From DASXUX01 sp036504595 (GTDB lineage: Bacteria > Planctomycetota > SZUA-567 > H5-PLA8): a stretch of DNA of 19,019 bases. The notes under the pieces are model-generated. The model had not been told where the DNA came from, did no database searches, and was given only the letters and a program-made list of their open reading frames with translations. The stretch lies in assembly GCA_036504595.1 (NCBI GenBank), contig DASXUX010000046.1, positions 1 through 19,019 of the forward strand, read 5' to 3'. The position numbers and the translations under genes are program-made. Positions 8,301 to 14,358 of the stretch are shown here, in pieces. Position 1 is the stretch's first letter; each line of letters starts with the position of its first letter.

Positions 8301-10034
8301 GTGTAGCCAGCGTGCTGTGGCAAGGCTTCCCGTTGCGATCCAAGTGTTCGTCGCCGGATCGTACAACTCCGCGCTGGCGAGATTGTCGGTGATGCTAGAG
8401 CCATTGCCCCCCGCGACAAGCACCTTGCCGCTGGGAAGCAGCGTCGCCGTATGCCAGTAGCGCGCGGTGGCAAGGCTACCCGCCGCGCTCCACGCGTTTG
8501 TTGCCGGATCGTACAGCTCCGCGCTGGCAAGGGAGGGGCCGCTCGAGCCTGCCGCGACAAACACCTTGCCGTTGGGTAGCAGCGTCGCGGTGTGTTGCGA
8601 GCGAGGGGTGCCAAGGCTGGCCATCGCGCGCCACGTCTTCGTCCCTGGATCATACAACTCCACACTTGCAGTGCTGCCGCCGCTGTTATATCCCCCGATC
8701 ACGAGCGCACAGCCATTGGGCAGCAGTGTCGCAGTGTGGTAAGTCCGGGCAGTTGCAAGGCTACCTGTTGCGCTCCACGTGTTCGTCCCGGCATCGTAGA
8801 TCTCCGCGCTGGCGACATAACCGCTGTTACCTCCGCCCGCAGCCAGGACGTTGCCGTTAGCCAGCAGTGTCGCCGTGTGATTAGCTTGCGCCGTGGCCAT
8901 GCTCCCCGTCGCACTCCAGCTTCCGCTTCCGGCGGCGTAGTCGAAGAGTTCGCAACTCGAGAGAAATAACGGGTTGACGCTGGTTCGCCCCCCAGCGACA
9001 AGCAAATTGCCGTCTGGAAGCAACGTCGCCGTGTGGCGAGCTCTCGCATTGGAGAGGCCGCTAGTCGTGCTCCAAGTGTTTGTTCCTGGATCGTAAATCT
9101 CAGCGCTGACGAGATAGCCGCTGCCATTACTGCCTCCCGCGACAAGCACCTTGCCGCTGGGCAGTAGCGTTGCGCTGTGTGCCTCTCGCGCAGTGGCAAG
9201 GCTGCCGGCCACGCCCCAGGTGTTGGTCCCAGGATCGTACAGTTCGGCGCTGGTTGCCCCGCCGGCTGCCCCACAGACAAGCACCTTGCGGCTGGGCAGC
9301 AGCGTCGCTGTGTGCCGCGAGCGCACTGTGGTGAGGCTCCCCGCCGCGCTCCACGTGTTCGTCCCTGGATCGTAAATCTCAGCGCTGGCGAGATAGACGC
9401 TTTCATTATCGCCTCCCGCGATAAGCACTTTGCCGCCGGGTAGTAGCGTTGCGGTGTGGCCACTGCGCGCGGTGGTGAGGCTGCCCGCCGCGCTCCAAGT
9501 GTTCGTTGCAGGATCGTACAGCTCTGCGCTGGCGATCGGTAAATAAACACCTGCACTCCAATATCCTCCTCCTGCGACGAGCACTTTGCCGCTCTCCAGC
9601 AAAGTCGCCGTGTGACTGAGGCGCGCAGTCGCTAGGCTTCCCGCTGCACTCCAAGTGTTCGTTCCCGGATCGTACAGTTCCGCGCTGGCGAGTGCGACGG
9701 TGTCGATATAGCCTCCAGCGACCAGCACCTTCCCGCTGGGCAGCAGCGTTGCGGTATGAAAGGAGCGTTGGGCGGCGAGGCTGCCCGTCGCGCTCCAGGT
9801 GTTTGTTCCAGGATCGTACACCTCAGCACTGGCGAGATAGCCGCTGCCGTATGCGCCCCCAGCGGCCAGAACCTTTCCGTTATGCAGCAGCGTCGCGGTG
9901 AAGTTAGAGCGCGTGGTAGCGAGGTCGCCCGCCGAGGTCCAGGTGCCAGCGGCGTGGGCAAGCTGCGGCGCGACCAGGCCGGCCAGAACCAAGCTCAGAA
10001 CGAAGATGAAAGACAGCGGGCGGTTGCTCTGCAT
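2310..10034 (-). CDS. Giant secreted Kelch / E-set / IPT / CHB_HEX / PKD / Ig-like repeat protein
   Basis: The chosen ATG (10034) has GGAGGGG six bases upstream and yields a clean Sec signal peptide (residues 1-28, cleavage after AHA); an earlier in-frame GTG at 10142 would bury it. The mature protein of 2574 residues contains: 14 Kelch repeats (29-716), a galactose-oxidase-type E-set domain (717-820), an IPT/TIG domain (about 821-907), 14 more Kelch repeats (908-1590), a second E-set (1591-1695), a chitobiase C-terminal-like domain (1696-1780), a PKD domain with WDFGDG (about 1781-1868), four Ig-like putative-Ig repeats (1869-2206), a PKD-like domain (2207-2300) and an unassigned C-terminal domain (2301-2574). 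Each blade reads about as LATAR..HTATLLPSGK, KVLVAGG and ELYDPGTNTW. It is probably exported, with binding or adhesion roles; no galactose-oxidase catalytic residues were looked for successfully. No anchoring signal (LPXTG, membrane helix) is visible at the C-terminus. Confidence 0.92.
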   Translation of the reverse strand: MQSNRPLSFIFVLSLVLAGLVAPQLAHAAGTWTSAGDLATTRSNFTATLLHNGKVLAAGGAYGSGYLASAEVYDPGTNTWSATGSLAAQRSFHTATLLPSGKVLVAGGYIDTVALASAELYDPGTNTWSAAGSLATARLSHTATLLESGKVLVAGGGYWSAGVYLPIASAELYDPATNTWSAAGSLTTARSGHTATLLPGGKVLIAGGDNESVYLASAEIYDPGTNTWSAAGSLTTVRSRHTATLLPSRKVLVCGAAGGATSAELYDPGTNTWGVAGSLATAREAHSATLLPSGKVLVAGGSNGSGYLVSAEIYDPGTNTWSTTSGLSNARARHTATLLPDGNLLVAGGRTSVNPLFLSSCELFDYAAGSGSWSATGSMATAQANHTATLLANGNVLAAGGGNSGYVASAEIYDAGTNTWSATGSLATARTYHTATLLPNGCALVIGGYNSGGSTASVELYDPGTKTWRAMASLGTPRSQHTATLLPNGKVFVAAGSSGPSLASAELYDPATNAWSAAGSLATARYWHTATLLPSGKVLVAGGNGSSITDNLASAELYDPATNTWIATGSLATARWLHTATLLPSGKVLVVGGFVGGWDGSATTSAELYDPGTNMWSAAGSLAFGRRAPTASLLPNGKVLVAGGYNGTSYPADAELYDPATNTWSPAGSLATARETHTATLLPSGKVLVAGGYNSNGGFMASCELFNPGYGYQNSWRPVIKSVTSPLGNGQKLVVNGSGFKGISEASGGGYQSSATNYPLVQLRSLVNDQTAFLPVDPASGWYETRFTSAPVSGFPNGLATATVFVNGIPSESKTLEITSRPVIDSISPFAGPPAGGTSVTIRGYDFTGATGVTFGGVAATAVTVVNDNQITCTTPTHAAGFVDVSVTTPTGTGTRTNGFFYDGSTWRTAGGLATARYDHTATLLQNGKVLFAGGSPDNGSTFLASAEIYDTRTNTWSAVASLATARFGHTATLLPSGKVLVAGGANNSGNLTSAELYDPAANTWSAAGSMATRREHHTAALLANGTVLVVGGRDANALASAELYDPGTNTWSAAGSLATARVHHCAILLSSGKLMVVGGEEPSVAVYSSVELYDPGSNAWSSAASLATARTGHTATLLPTGNVLVAGGANGSGYLASTELYDPVANTWSAAGSLASPRTVHTATLLPSGKVVVAGGQNTNSQTCLASSEQYDPVTNTWSATASLATARQNHTATLLPSGNVLVAGGCNFNGSSWVFLASAELFDYTAAGNWSAAGSMASARGGQSATLLPNDKLLVAGGYNGSYPLGVVLYDSGTNTWSAAGSLTTGREGPTATLLPNGKVLVAAGWNGSYLASAELYDPGTNTWSAAGSLATTRANHTATLLPNGKVLVAGGHHGSYIVGAELYDPSTNTWSAAGSLATGRKSPAATLLPDGKVLVAGGENGSGVLASAELYDPGTNTWSAAGSLVTARFGPTATLLPNGKVLAVGGWNGDSLASAELYDPATNTWSAAASLATARSDHDATLLPNGKVLVAAGWYANGYNATASAELYDPQTNTWSAAGSLATARGAFTTTLLASGKVLVAGGAATGNVALSSAELFDPGQAINDSWRPVINTLPATLTLGTKLTVGGSLFKGISDASGGGYQSSATNYPLVQVRSLVNDQTAFLLADPSSSWSDTSFTSAAVTGFPLGQAQVTVFTNGIASVSRMLEVREQVATPTFNPVAGSYTGAQSVTISCATSGASIYYTTDGSTPTTSSAQYTGAINITATKTVQALAVKSGMTDSTVASATYTINISPANHAPTISTAAAASPNPAELNQSVSFSVSASDVDSDALTYSWDFGDGASASGASPSHAYAATGTYSAVVTVSDGKGGTASSSVSVTIKQSPPAITSATSASGTIGIAFSYTITASNSPTSFGVIDPPNGLSLDTASGKITGTPTAAGKTNVTISATNAAGTGSATLVLTISSQAPSITSTLNATATVGQGFSYEITASGTSPMTYEAAPLPDGLSLSGAIVSGTPKNDGTVNINLKATNSAGNDSKTLSLTINPVGAPAITSPLLATGTVGMSFSYTIAANGNTPMDFSANGLPAGLVISGATISGTPSGVGKTDVSISAKNSVGTDSKILTITINAVGAPSITSSLSKNARVDQSFDYTITADGTGPITFGATPLPGWLTFTAATAKLSGTPKSGDVGTIKITLTASNDKGTDSKELLLTVAPSVTDPPVVTDIYRSRNPVRTNTDVSFTADAVSPSGQPLSYTWFFFDSANKQDGPPMAGQTVTRSFPAEGKYTVVAIAFDGFSKSTNFTKVSVTLAPNSGSEDKNAATGMIVVNPLNGLGLKIPDSLGGVIDLDLVDEAVGKSREEETFMTRVATGQDSYDGRAVAGKYSNPSIFVVESTGTTISGKTRKARFMVPIGKRETEAGAPSDTRTKKGAVSFQVTGKFNFGKKVDGVTLATEIELPAGMKVNGNQDISVGIGNVVADAVVDAKGRVSGLSSGFKRVQIKFPKVDKTTGQTKAGDKAKVTITLQGSNLHTAGFETEGITNKGMTEKLALPRKIQVALVIGGVSYFESVDTKYTYAKSTGVLTGRSGK
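5265..7313 (-). repeat. Kelch repeat array 2: 14 tandem repeats (2 x 7)
   Basis: A second set of fourteen repeats with the same internal register as array 1: the seventh ends AELFDYTAAGNW, the eighth starts GSMAS, and the fourteenth ends AELFDPG before the second E-set. The matching markers indicate that the two arrays descend from a duplication of one fourteen-repeat module or were built to the same plan. Confidence 0.9.
7887..9950 (-). repeat. Kelch repeat array 1: 14 tandem repeats (2 x 7)
   Basis: Fourteen in-frame repeats of about 45-52 codons lie end to end. The seventh ends in ELFDY with an irregular AAGSGSW instead of the usual ELYDPGTNTW, and the eighth starts GSMAT rather than GSLAT, which marks a boundary between two groups of seven. 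The fourteenth ends CELFNPG and runs into an E-set domain. Confidence 0.9.
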
Positions 10035-10053
10035 TGCGATCCCCTCCAGAAAA

Positions 10054-10076
10054 CCCAGCGCAGGACCGGCGCTGGG
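10054..10076 (-). promoter_or_regulatory. Leader hairpin with T-rich 3' side just upstream of the Kelch gene ribosome binding site
   Basis: On the coding (minus) strand CCCAGCGC, a seven-base loop and GCGCTGGG form a perfect 8-bp GC-rich stem. It is followed directly by TTTTCT and then the GGAGGGG ribosome binding site of the Kelch gene. This resembles a short intrinsic terminator or attenuator placed in the leader. It could equally be an mRNA-stabilising 5' hairpin. Confidence 0.55.
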
Positions 10077-10266
10077 CCACGTATCACAATCTTCAGGTAC
10101 GCAGACACGAAGGCGCGACCGCGCAGCATTCGTTCGAAGCACAACCCAAGGTATCGAGTCTAAGTTGAGTGTTCGGGGTTCAGATTAAGCTCTGCTATGC
10201 GAGGTGCAACAGATATCCGTGCAAAGCGGCAAGAATTACGACAAACTTGTTGCACAGGTGCAGTAA

Positions 10267-10400
10267 GCTGCCGCGCTCCATGTGCCCATTTTCCGATCGC
10301 ATAGTTCTGCGCGGTTCAGCGACACCGGGGCCGGCACCTTCTCCTCCTACAGCCATCGTCTTGCTGAGCGGCACGGTTGCACGGATTGCCCTCAGCGCGA
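10267..10400 (-). pseudogene. Decayed Kelch repeat fragment
   Basis: Read on the minus strand, this segment resembles one blade of the neighbouring Kelch gene. One frame gives ATVPLSKTMAVGGEGAG, comparable to TATLLPSGKVLVAGGENGSG. After a frame change the next part gives RSENGHMERGS, which matches how the other frames of intact repeats read (RSGNEHLERGGQ). At DNA level CTGCCGCGCTCCATGTG on the plus strand matches the CTGCCCGCCGCGCTCCACGTG blade junctions. It has no start and lies outside the Kelch gene, some 230 bp beyond its start. It is probably debris from a larger ancestral repeat region or a lost paralogue. Confidence 0.5.
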
Positions 10401-10411
10401 ATGCCAGCAAC

Positions 10412-10652
10412 TGCATGCTCGTGCATCGTCGCAACGACCGTAAAGCGCGACTTCGCCGCCAGGGAGTCCGTCGCCGTCAACGTTGCCCTCCACAGCCTTA
10501 CGCTCGGAGGCCAGCAGTTGTTTCCGCTGTACCTTCGATCGCGTCATAACGCTGCACCCCCGCGCGATCTCCTTGCTGCTGTCGCTGCCGTTATCTGTTG
10601 TTCACCCTCGCCGCTGATTCCGGACGGCTTTTTCCTTTCAAGGAGGATTTCC
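10412..10652. other. Intergenic stretch, no gene seen
   Basis: A plus-strand open frame from 10377 runs through this stretch, but its first two thirds have no recognisable protein character. Nothing convincing was seen until the AAGGAGGA ribosome binding site at 10640-10646 (part of the next feature). Confidence 0.4.
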
Positions 10653-11080
10653 GTGAGAACGATCAACCAGATGGGTGTCCTCTTCTGTACTGACAATCTG
10701 CCCGCGACGACGACGGATCGCGTCCGGGCGGTGCTCGACACGTCGGGCCGCAGCCGCGGTCGCTGAGTCTCAGAAAGAAATCGCGCGCGTAAAGAGCCAT
10801 CCGGTACCGAACGACGAGAACGGTAAGCTCACCCACGAGCAGGAACTCTGGGAGGTTGCGAGCGGTCGTGAACTGCGTGTTCTTTTTTGGGCACAGCGAA
10901 CGCATGGATGCCGTCGCATTCTCACCCAACGGCAAGCTGGCGCTCTCGGCAAGCGAGGACAAGACAATCAAACTTTGGGAGCTTAAGACGGGACGTGAGA
11001 TCCGGACATTCAGCGGTCACCGGGGAGACATTCGGAGCGTCAGGTTCTCTCCGGACGGAAAACCGGTATGCGCGGTGTAG
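10653..11080 (+). pseudogene. WD40-repeat protein remnant, frameshifted and truncated
   Basis: A GTG at 10653 with a very good AAGGAGGA site opens a 37-codon frame that stops at 10766. From about 10768 a second frame reads through ELWEVASGRELRVLF, the end of a WD40 blade. A third frame then carries a full blade (GHSERMDAVAFSPNGK, LSASEDKTIKLWELKTGRE) and half of the next (GHRGDIRSVRFSPDGK) before a stop at 11080. Removing one T from the T6 run at 10883-10888 joins the second and third frames as SGRELRVLFGHSERMDAV, an ideal WD40 junction. About two blades remain, far fewer than the seven usual in a propeller, so the protein is not functional as read. Linking the GTG frame to the WD40 part needs a further shift and is less certain. 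Confidence 0.65.
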
Positions 11081-11116
11081 ACGGACATGGCTGCTTGCTT
11101 CACAAGGAGTAAACGG

Positions 11117-13267
11117 ATGGTGCTCCCGCCGCGCCGGACTGCAGGACTAAGCGTGTTGATCGCCGTGAGTTTCGCGTGGCTGGTGTGCCCGCTGTCTGCC
11201 GCAGAGGGCGATCACGATGTTGAGAAACTCTTTGTCGCGCCCACCGGCAACAACACTTGGTCTGGCAGGCGCTCAAAGCCCAATGACGAGAAGACCGACG
11301 GCCCACTGGCCACACTTGAGAGCGCGCGCGACGCTCTGCGCAAATTGCGGAAGGATGGCGCTCTCTCAGAACACGGCGTGACGGTCGAGATCCGGGCCGG
11401 AACATACGAACTCGGCCGCCCCCTGGAACTGACGAAGGAGGATTCGGGCAGCGCAGCGGCTCCCGTTCGTTTCCAGGCCCAAAAAGATGACGAAGTGCGC
11501 ATCTGCGGCGGGCGGGCGATCACGGGTTGGTCGCCGGTCAGCGACCCGGCTGCATTGGCCCGGATCGATGAGGGTGCGCGAGCCCACGTGTTGCGCGCCG
11601 ACCTGAAAGCACAAGGCGTGACGGACCTGGGGGAGATGAAGGCCGGGCAAAGCTGGGCAGCCTCCGACGCGGGACTGGAAGTGTTCTTCCAAGACAAGCC
11701 GATGACCTTGGCTCGGTGGCCGAACGAGGGTTTCGTCAAGATTGTAGACGTCGTGGGCGGTGCGCCGCACCGCATCCATGGCGTGCTGGGCGACAAACTC
11801 GGCATCTTCACCTACGAAGGCGACCGGCCGAAGCGCTGGGTGAACGAAAAGAACGTGATCCTGGACGGCTACTGGTTCTGGGACTGGGCGAACCAGCGAC
11901 AGCGCATCGAATCGATCGACGCCGAGAAACGTATCATCACGCTCGCGCTGCCGCTGCATGCCTATGGTTATCGCAAAGACCAGTGGTACTACGCACTGAA
12001 CCTGCTGCCGGAACTGGACGCGCCCGGCGAATGGTATCTGGACCGTGAGGGCGCGGTGCTCTACTTCTGGCCGCCCGCGCCGATCGAAAAAGGCCGCGTC
12101 ATGATTTCGATGCTGCCTGCGCTGGTGAACATGAAAGATGCTTCGCATGTCACGTTCGCTGGCATGATCTTCGAAGGCGCTCGCGGCAACGCGATCGACA
12201 TCGCCGGAGGAACCAGCAATCAGATCGAAGGCTGTGTGATTCGAAACGTTGGGAGTTGGGCGGTAACCGTCAACGGCGGAAGCAAACACACCATCGTCGC
12301 CTGCGACATCTACGCCACCGGCGATGGCGGCATCTCGCTGAGCGGTGGCGATCGTAAGACGCTCACGCCAGCGGAGCACGTGGCCGAGAACAACCACATC
12401 CATCACTACAGTCGCGTGAACCGCATCTACAAACCCGGCATTACGCTCAATGGCGTGGGCAATCGCGCCTCCCACAATCTGATCCATAATGCCCCGCACA
12501 TGGCAATGGGCTTCGGCGGCAATGATCACGTTATCGAGTTCAACGAGATCCACAGCGTTTGCTACGAATCGAACGATGCCGGCGCGATCTACACCGGCCG
12601 CGACTGGACCTTCCGCGGCAACGTCTTGCGATACAACTACCTGCACCATCTTTGCGGTTTCCAGGGCCGCGGCTGCAATGGCATCTACCTCGACGACCAG
12701 ATGAGCTCGGCGCTCATCTTCGGCAACTTGTTCTATAAGACCATGCGGCCGGCGTTCATCGGTGGCGGGCGCGACTGCACGATCGAGAACAACATCTTCG
12801 TGGACTGTAGTCCGGCGCTGCACATCGACGCTCGCGGCCTGGGCTGGGCCAAGGGCGGTTTCGACGGAATGGTGCACAGCCTGAAGAGCATGCCGTACCA
12901 GAGCGAGCCGTGGACTTCGCGATATCCGGAACTCGTCAAGATCCTCGATGAAGACCCCATGGCGCCGAAGAACGATAAGGTCCTGCGCAACATTTGCTGG
13001 GGCGGCAAGTGGGACACCAGCATCGAAGGCAAAGCCAAACCCGGCGTGAGCATGCAGGACAATCTGGTGCAGGTGGACCCGCTCTTTGAAGACGCGGCGA
13101 AAGAGAACTTCCAGTTGCGGGACGATTCGCCAGCCTACAAGCTCGGCTTCAAACGCCTACCTCTTGAGAAGATCGGTCTCTACAAAGACAAACGTCGCGC
13201 GTCGTGGCCGGTTGAGCACACCGTCCGGCCGATGGAGACGCCGCCAGCGCCGGAAAAGAAGAAATAG
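11117..13267 (+). CDS. Secreted right-handed parallel beta-helix protein, possible carbohydrate-active enzyme (GH141-like)
   Basis: The ATG at 11117 follows AAGGAG by seven bases and gives a 716-residue protein with a Sec signal peptide (RR near the N-terminus, a hydrophobic core, cleavage near LSA/AEG). An ATG ten codons upstream lacks a binding site. The mature start (LFVAPTGNNTWSGR, then GPLATLESARDALRKLR and GTYELGRPLELT) is typical of large planctomycete and Bacteroidetes beta-helix proteins acting on polysaccharides. The central part repeats short N/G/I-rich coils (IEGCVIRNVGSWAVTVNGG, TIVACDIYATGDGGI) expected of a right-handed beta-helix. Conserved-looking acidic motifs NDAGAIYTGRDW (Asp at 487) and GIYLDD (Asp 526-527) are candidates for catalysis. 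GH141 is the closest family I can suggest, from overall pattern only; a lyase or non-catalytic binding protein is possible. It lies between two frameshifted genes in the same direction. Confidence 0.85.
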   Translation: MVLPPRRTAGLSVLIAVSFAWLVCPLSAAEGDHDVEKLFVAPTGNNTWSGRRSKPNDEKTDGPLATLESARDALRKLRKDGALSEHGVTVEIRAGTYELGRPLELTKEDSGSAAAPVRFQAQKDDEVRICGGRAITGWSPVSDPAALARIDEGARAHVLRADLKAQGVTDLGEMKAGQSWAASDAGLEVFFQDKPMTLARWPNEGFVKIVDVVGGAPHRIHGVLGDKLGIFTYEGDRPKRWVNEKNVILDGYWFWDWANQRQRIESIDAEKRIITLALPLHAYGYRKDQWYYALNLLPELDAPGEWYLDREGAVLYFWPPAPIEKGRVMISMLPALVNMKDASHVTFAGMIFEGARGNAIDIAGGTSNQIEGCVIRNVGSWAVTVNGGSKHTIVACDIYATGDGGISLSGGDRKTLTPAEHVAENNHIHHYSRVNRIYKPGITLNGVGNRASHNLIHNAPHMAMGFGGNDHVIEFNEIHSVCYESNDAGAIYTGRDWTFRGNVLRYNYLHHLCGFQGRGCNGIYLDDQMSSALIFGNLFYKTMRPAFIGGGRDCTIENNIFVDCSPALHIDARGLGWAKGGFDGMVHSLKSMPYQSEPWTSRYPELVKILDEDPMAPKNDKVLRNICWGGKWDTSIEGKAKPGVSMQDNLVQVDPLFEDAAKENFQLRDDSPAYKLGFKRLPLEKIGLYKDKRRASWPVEHTVRPMETPPAPEKKK

Positions 13268-13302
13268 CTGGAGCGCGGGCCCGCCCCCGCAGGAGTCAAC
13301 TG

Positions 13303-14105
13303 GTGCTGAAGCGACAAACTTGGACAGCCCCTCTCATCGCGGTCAGCTTGCTCTTCTGCGCAAGCATGCTGCAAAGCGCCGAGAAGAACGCTGCCGACGA
13401 GATGGTTCTGGTGCCCGAAGGGAAGTTCACTATGGGCAGCTCCGGCAAAGCGATCGACGAGGACACCGCCGAGAAGCCCATCCATGAGCTGACGCTTCCC
13501 GCTTACTACATCGACAGGTGCGAACTCAGTACGCCGCTTTCCTCAACGCCGTCAAGGCGGCCAAGGATGCCGCCGGCAATGAGTACGTTGCCGTCAACCC
13601 CGGCCTGCAGTTGGAGCAGAAAGACGGCCAATGGCAACCCAAAACCGGCAAAGCGAACTTCCCCATGGTCAACGTTTCATGGTATGGCGCCAGCGCCTAC
13701 GCCAAGTGGGCCGGCAAACGGCTCCCCACCGAAGCGGAATGGGAGAAGGCCGCGCGCGGCAGCGATGGCCGGAAGTACCCGTGGGGCAACGAATGGGACG
13801 ACAAGAAAGCCCGCCACGGCTCGGAGAACCAGTCCGCGGTCGGCAGCTTCCCAGCGGGCGCTTCTCCGTCTGGCTGTCTGGACATGGTCGGGAACGTGTG
13901 GGAATGGACCAGCACCGTCTTCAAGGCTTATCCGTACCTCGCGACAGACGGGCGGGAAGATCCGCAGTCGCCGGAACGCCGTGTGGCGCGCGGAGGCAGT
14001 TTCACGGGCGAGCCCTTCATCTCGCATGTAACCTACCGTTTTCGGCCAGTTCCGGATTTCAAGCACCCCTATGTTGGCTTTCGCTGCGCCAAATCGGCAC
14101 CGTAG
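13303..14105 (+). pseudogene. FGE-sulfatase (SUMF1/formylglycine-generating-enzyme-like) domain protein, frameshifted
   Basis: GTG at 13303 follows AGGAG by seven bases, 35 bases after the beta-helix gene. The first frame gives a signal peptide (hydrophobic LIAVSLLFCASML, cleavage near QSA) and the domain start DEMVLVPEGKFTMGS to YYIDRCEL. The frame is then lost near 13523, and the domain continues in another frame: QYAAFLNAVKAAKDAAGNEY, NVSWYGASAYAKWAGKRLPTEAEWEKAARG, PWGNEWDD, GNVWEW, VARGGSF and GFRCAKS. About ten bases that would encode the usual T-N-A before QYA are missing, which breaks the frame. The active-site Cys pair of true formylglycine-generating enzymes is absent in the segment after RGGSF, so even the intact ancestor was probably a divergent family member rather than a sulfatase activator. 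A sequencing indel cannot be excluded. Confidence 0.8.
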
Positions 14106-14167
14106 GGATACTTCTTGCGGCGAGAAGTCTGAACGTGACGTGAGCAAGACGCAGGTAAACCCTTTTC

Positions 14168-14183
14168 TCACGCGCGCGCGTGA
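14168..14183. repeat. Alternating CG palindrome (16 bp)
   Basis: TCACGCGCGCGCGTGA is fully self-complementary and consists of alternating purine-pyrimidine steps at its core, a sequence type able to adopt Z-DNA or a cruciform under supercoiling. It lies in the convergent intergenic region just before the GCCCGTCACAG repeats. Confidence 0.7.
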
Positions 14184-14192
14184 CATGAGGCT

Positions 14193-14308
14193 GCCCGTCA
14201 CAGTAACAAGGGGTTTTGCTCCCTATGAGAATTGCGCCGTTTTCTGTGACGGGTGGGGGTGTTGCCCGTCTCGGATTTCTGTGACGGGCGGTGAGGTGCC
14301 CGTCACAG
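14193..14308. repeat. Cluster of inverted GCCCGTCACAG motifs forming tandem hairpins
   Basis: The motif occurs at 14193-14203 (forward), 14244-14253 (reverse, 10 of 11 bases), 14264-14270 (forward, first seven bases only), 14279-14289 (reverse) and 14298-14308 (forward). The last two form a perfect 11-bp stem with an eight-base loop, and the third and second form a shorter stem of the same design; the first and second also pair across 40 bases. It sits between the convergent FGE-like and metallophosphoesterase genes. There is no T-tract. Bidirectional transcription stop, REP-like repeat or protein-binding array are all possible. Confidence 0.75.
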
Positions 14309-14358
14309 TTCCATCACCGCCAGGCAACTTCCGGGCGCTCTCTAACCTCTCATGTGCG

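Noticed and set aside
4084..9961. Many open frames of 70-325 codons antisense or frame-shifted within the Kelch gene.
   Set aside because: They are periodic shadows of the 28 repeats; only the main frame has domains and a ribosome binding site.
10204..10255. Inverted repeat GTGCAACA / TGTTGCAC separated by 36 bases upstream of the Kelch gene.
   Set aside because: Short arms and wide spacing; could arise by chance and lies about 170 bp from the start.
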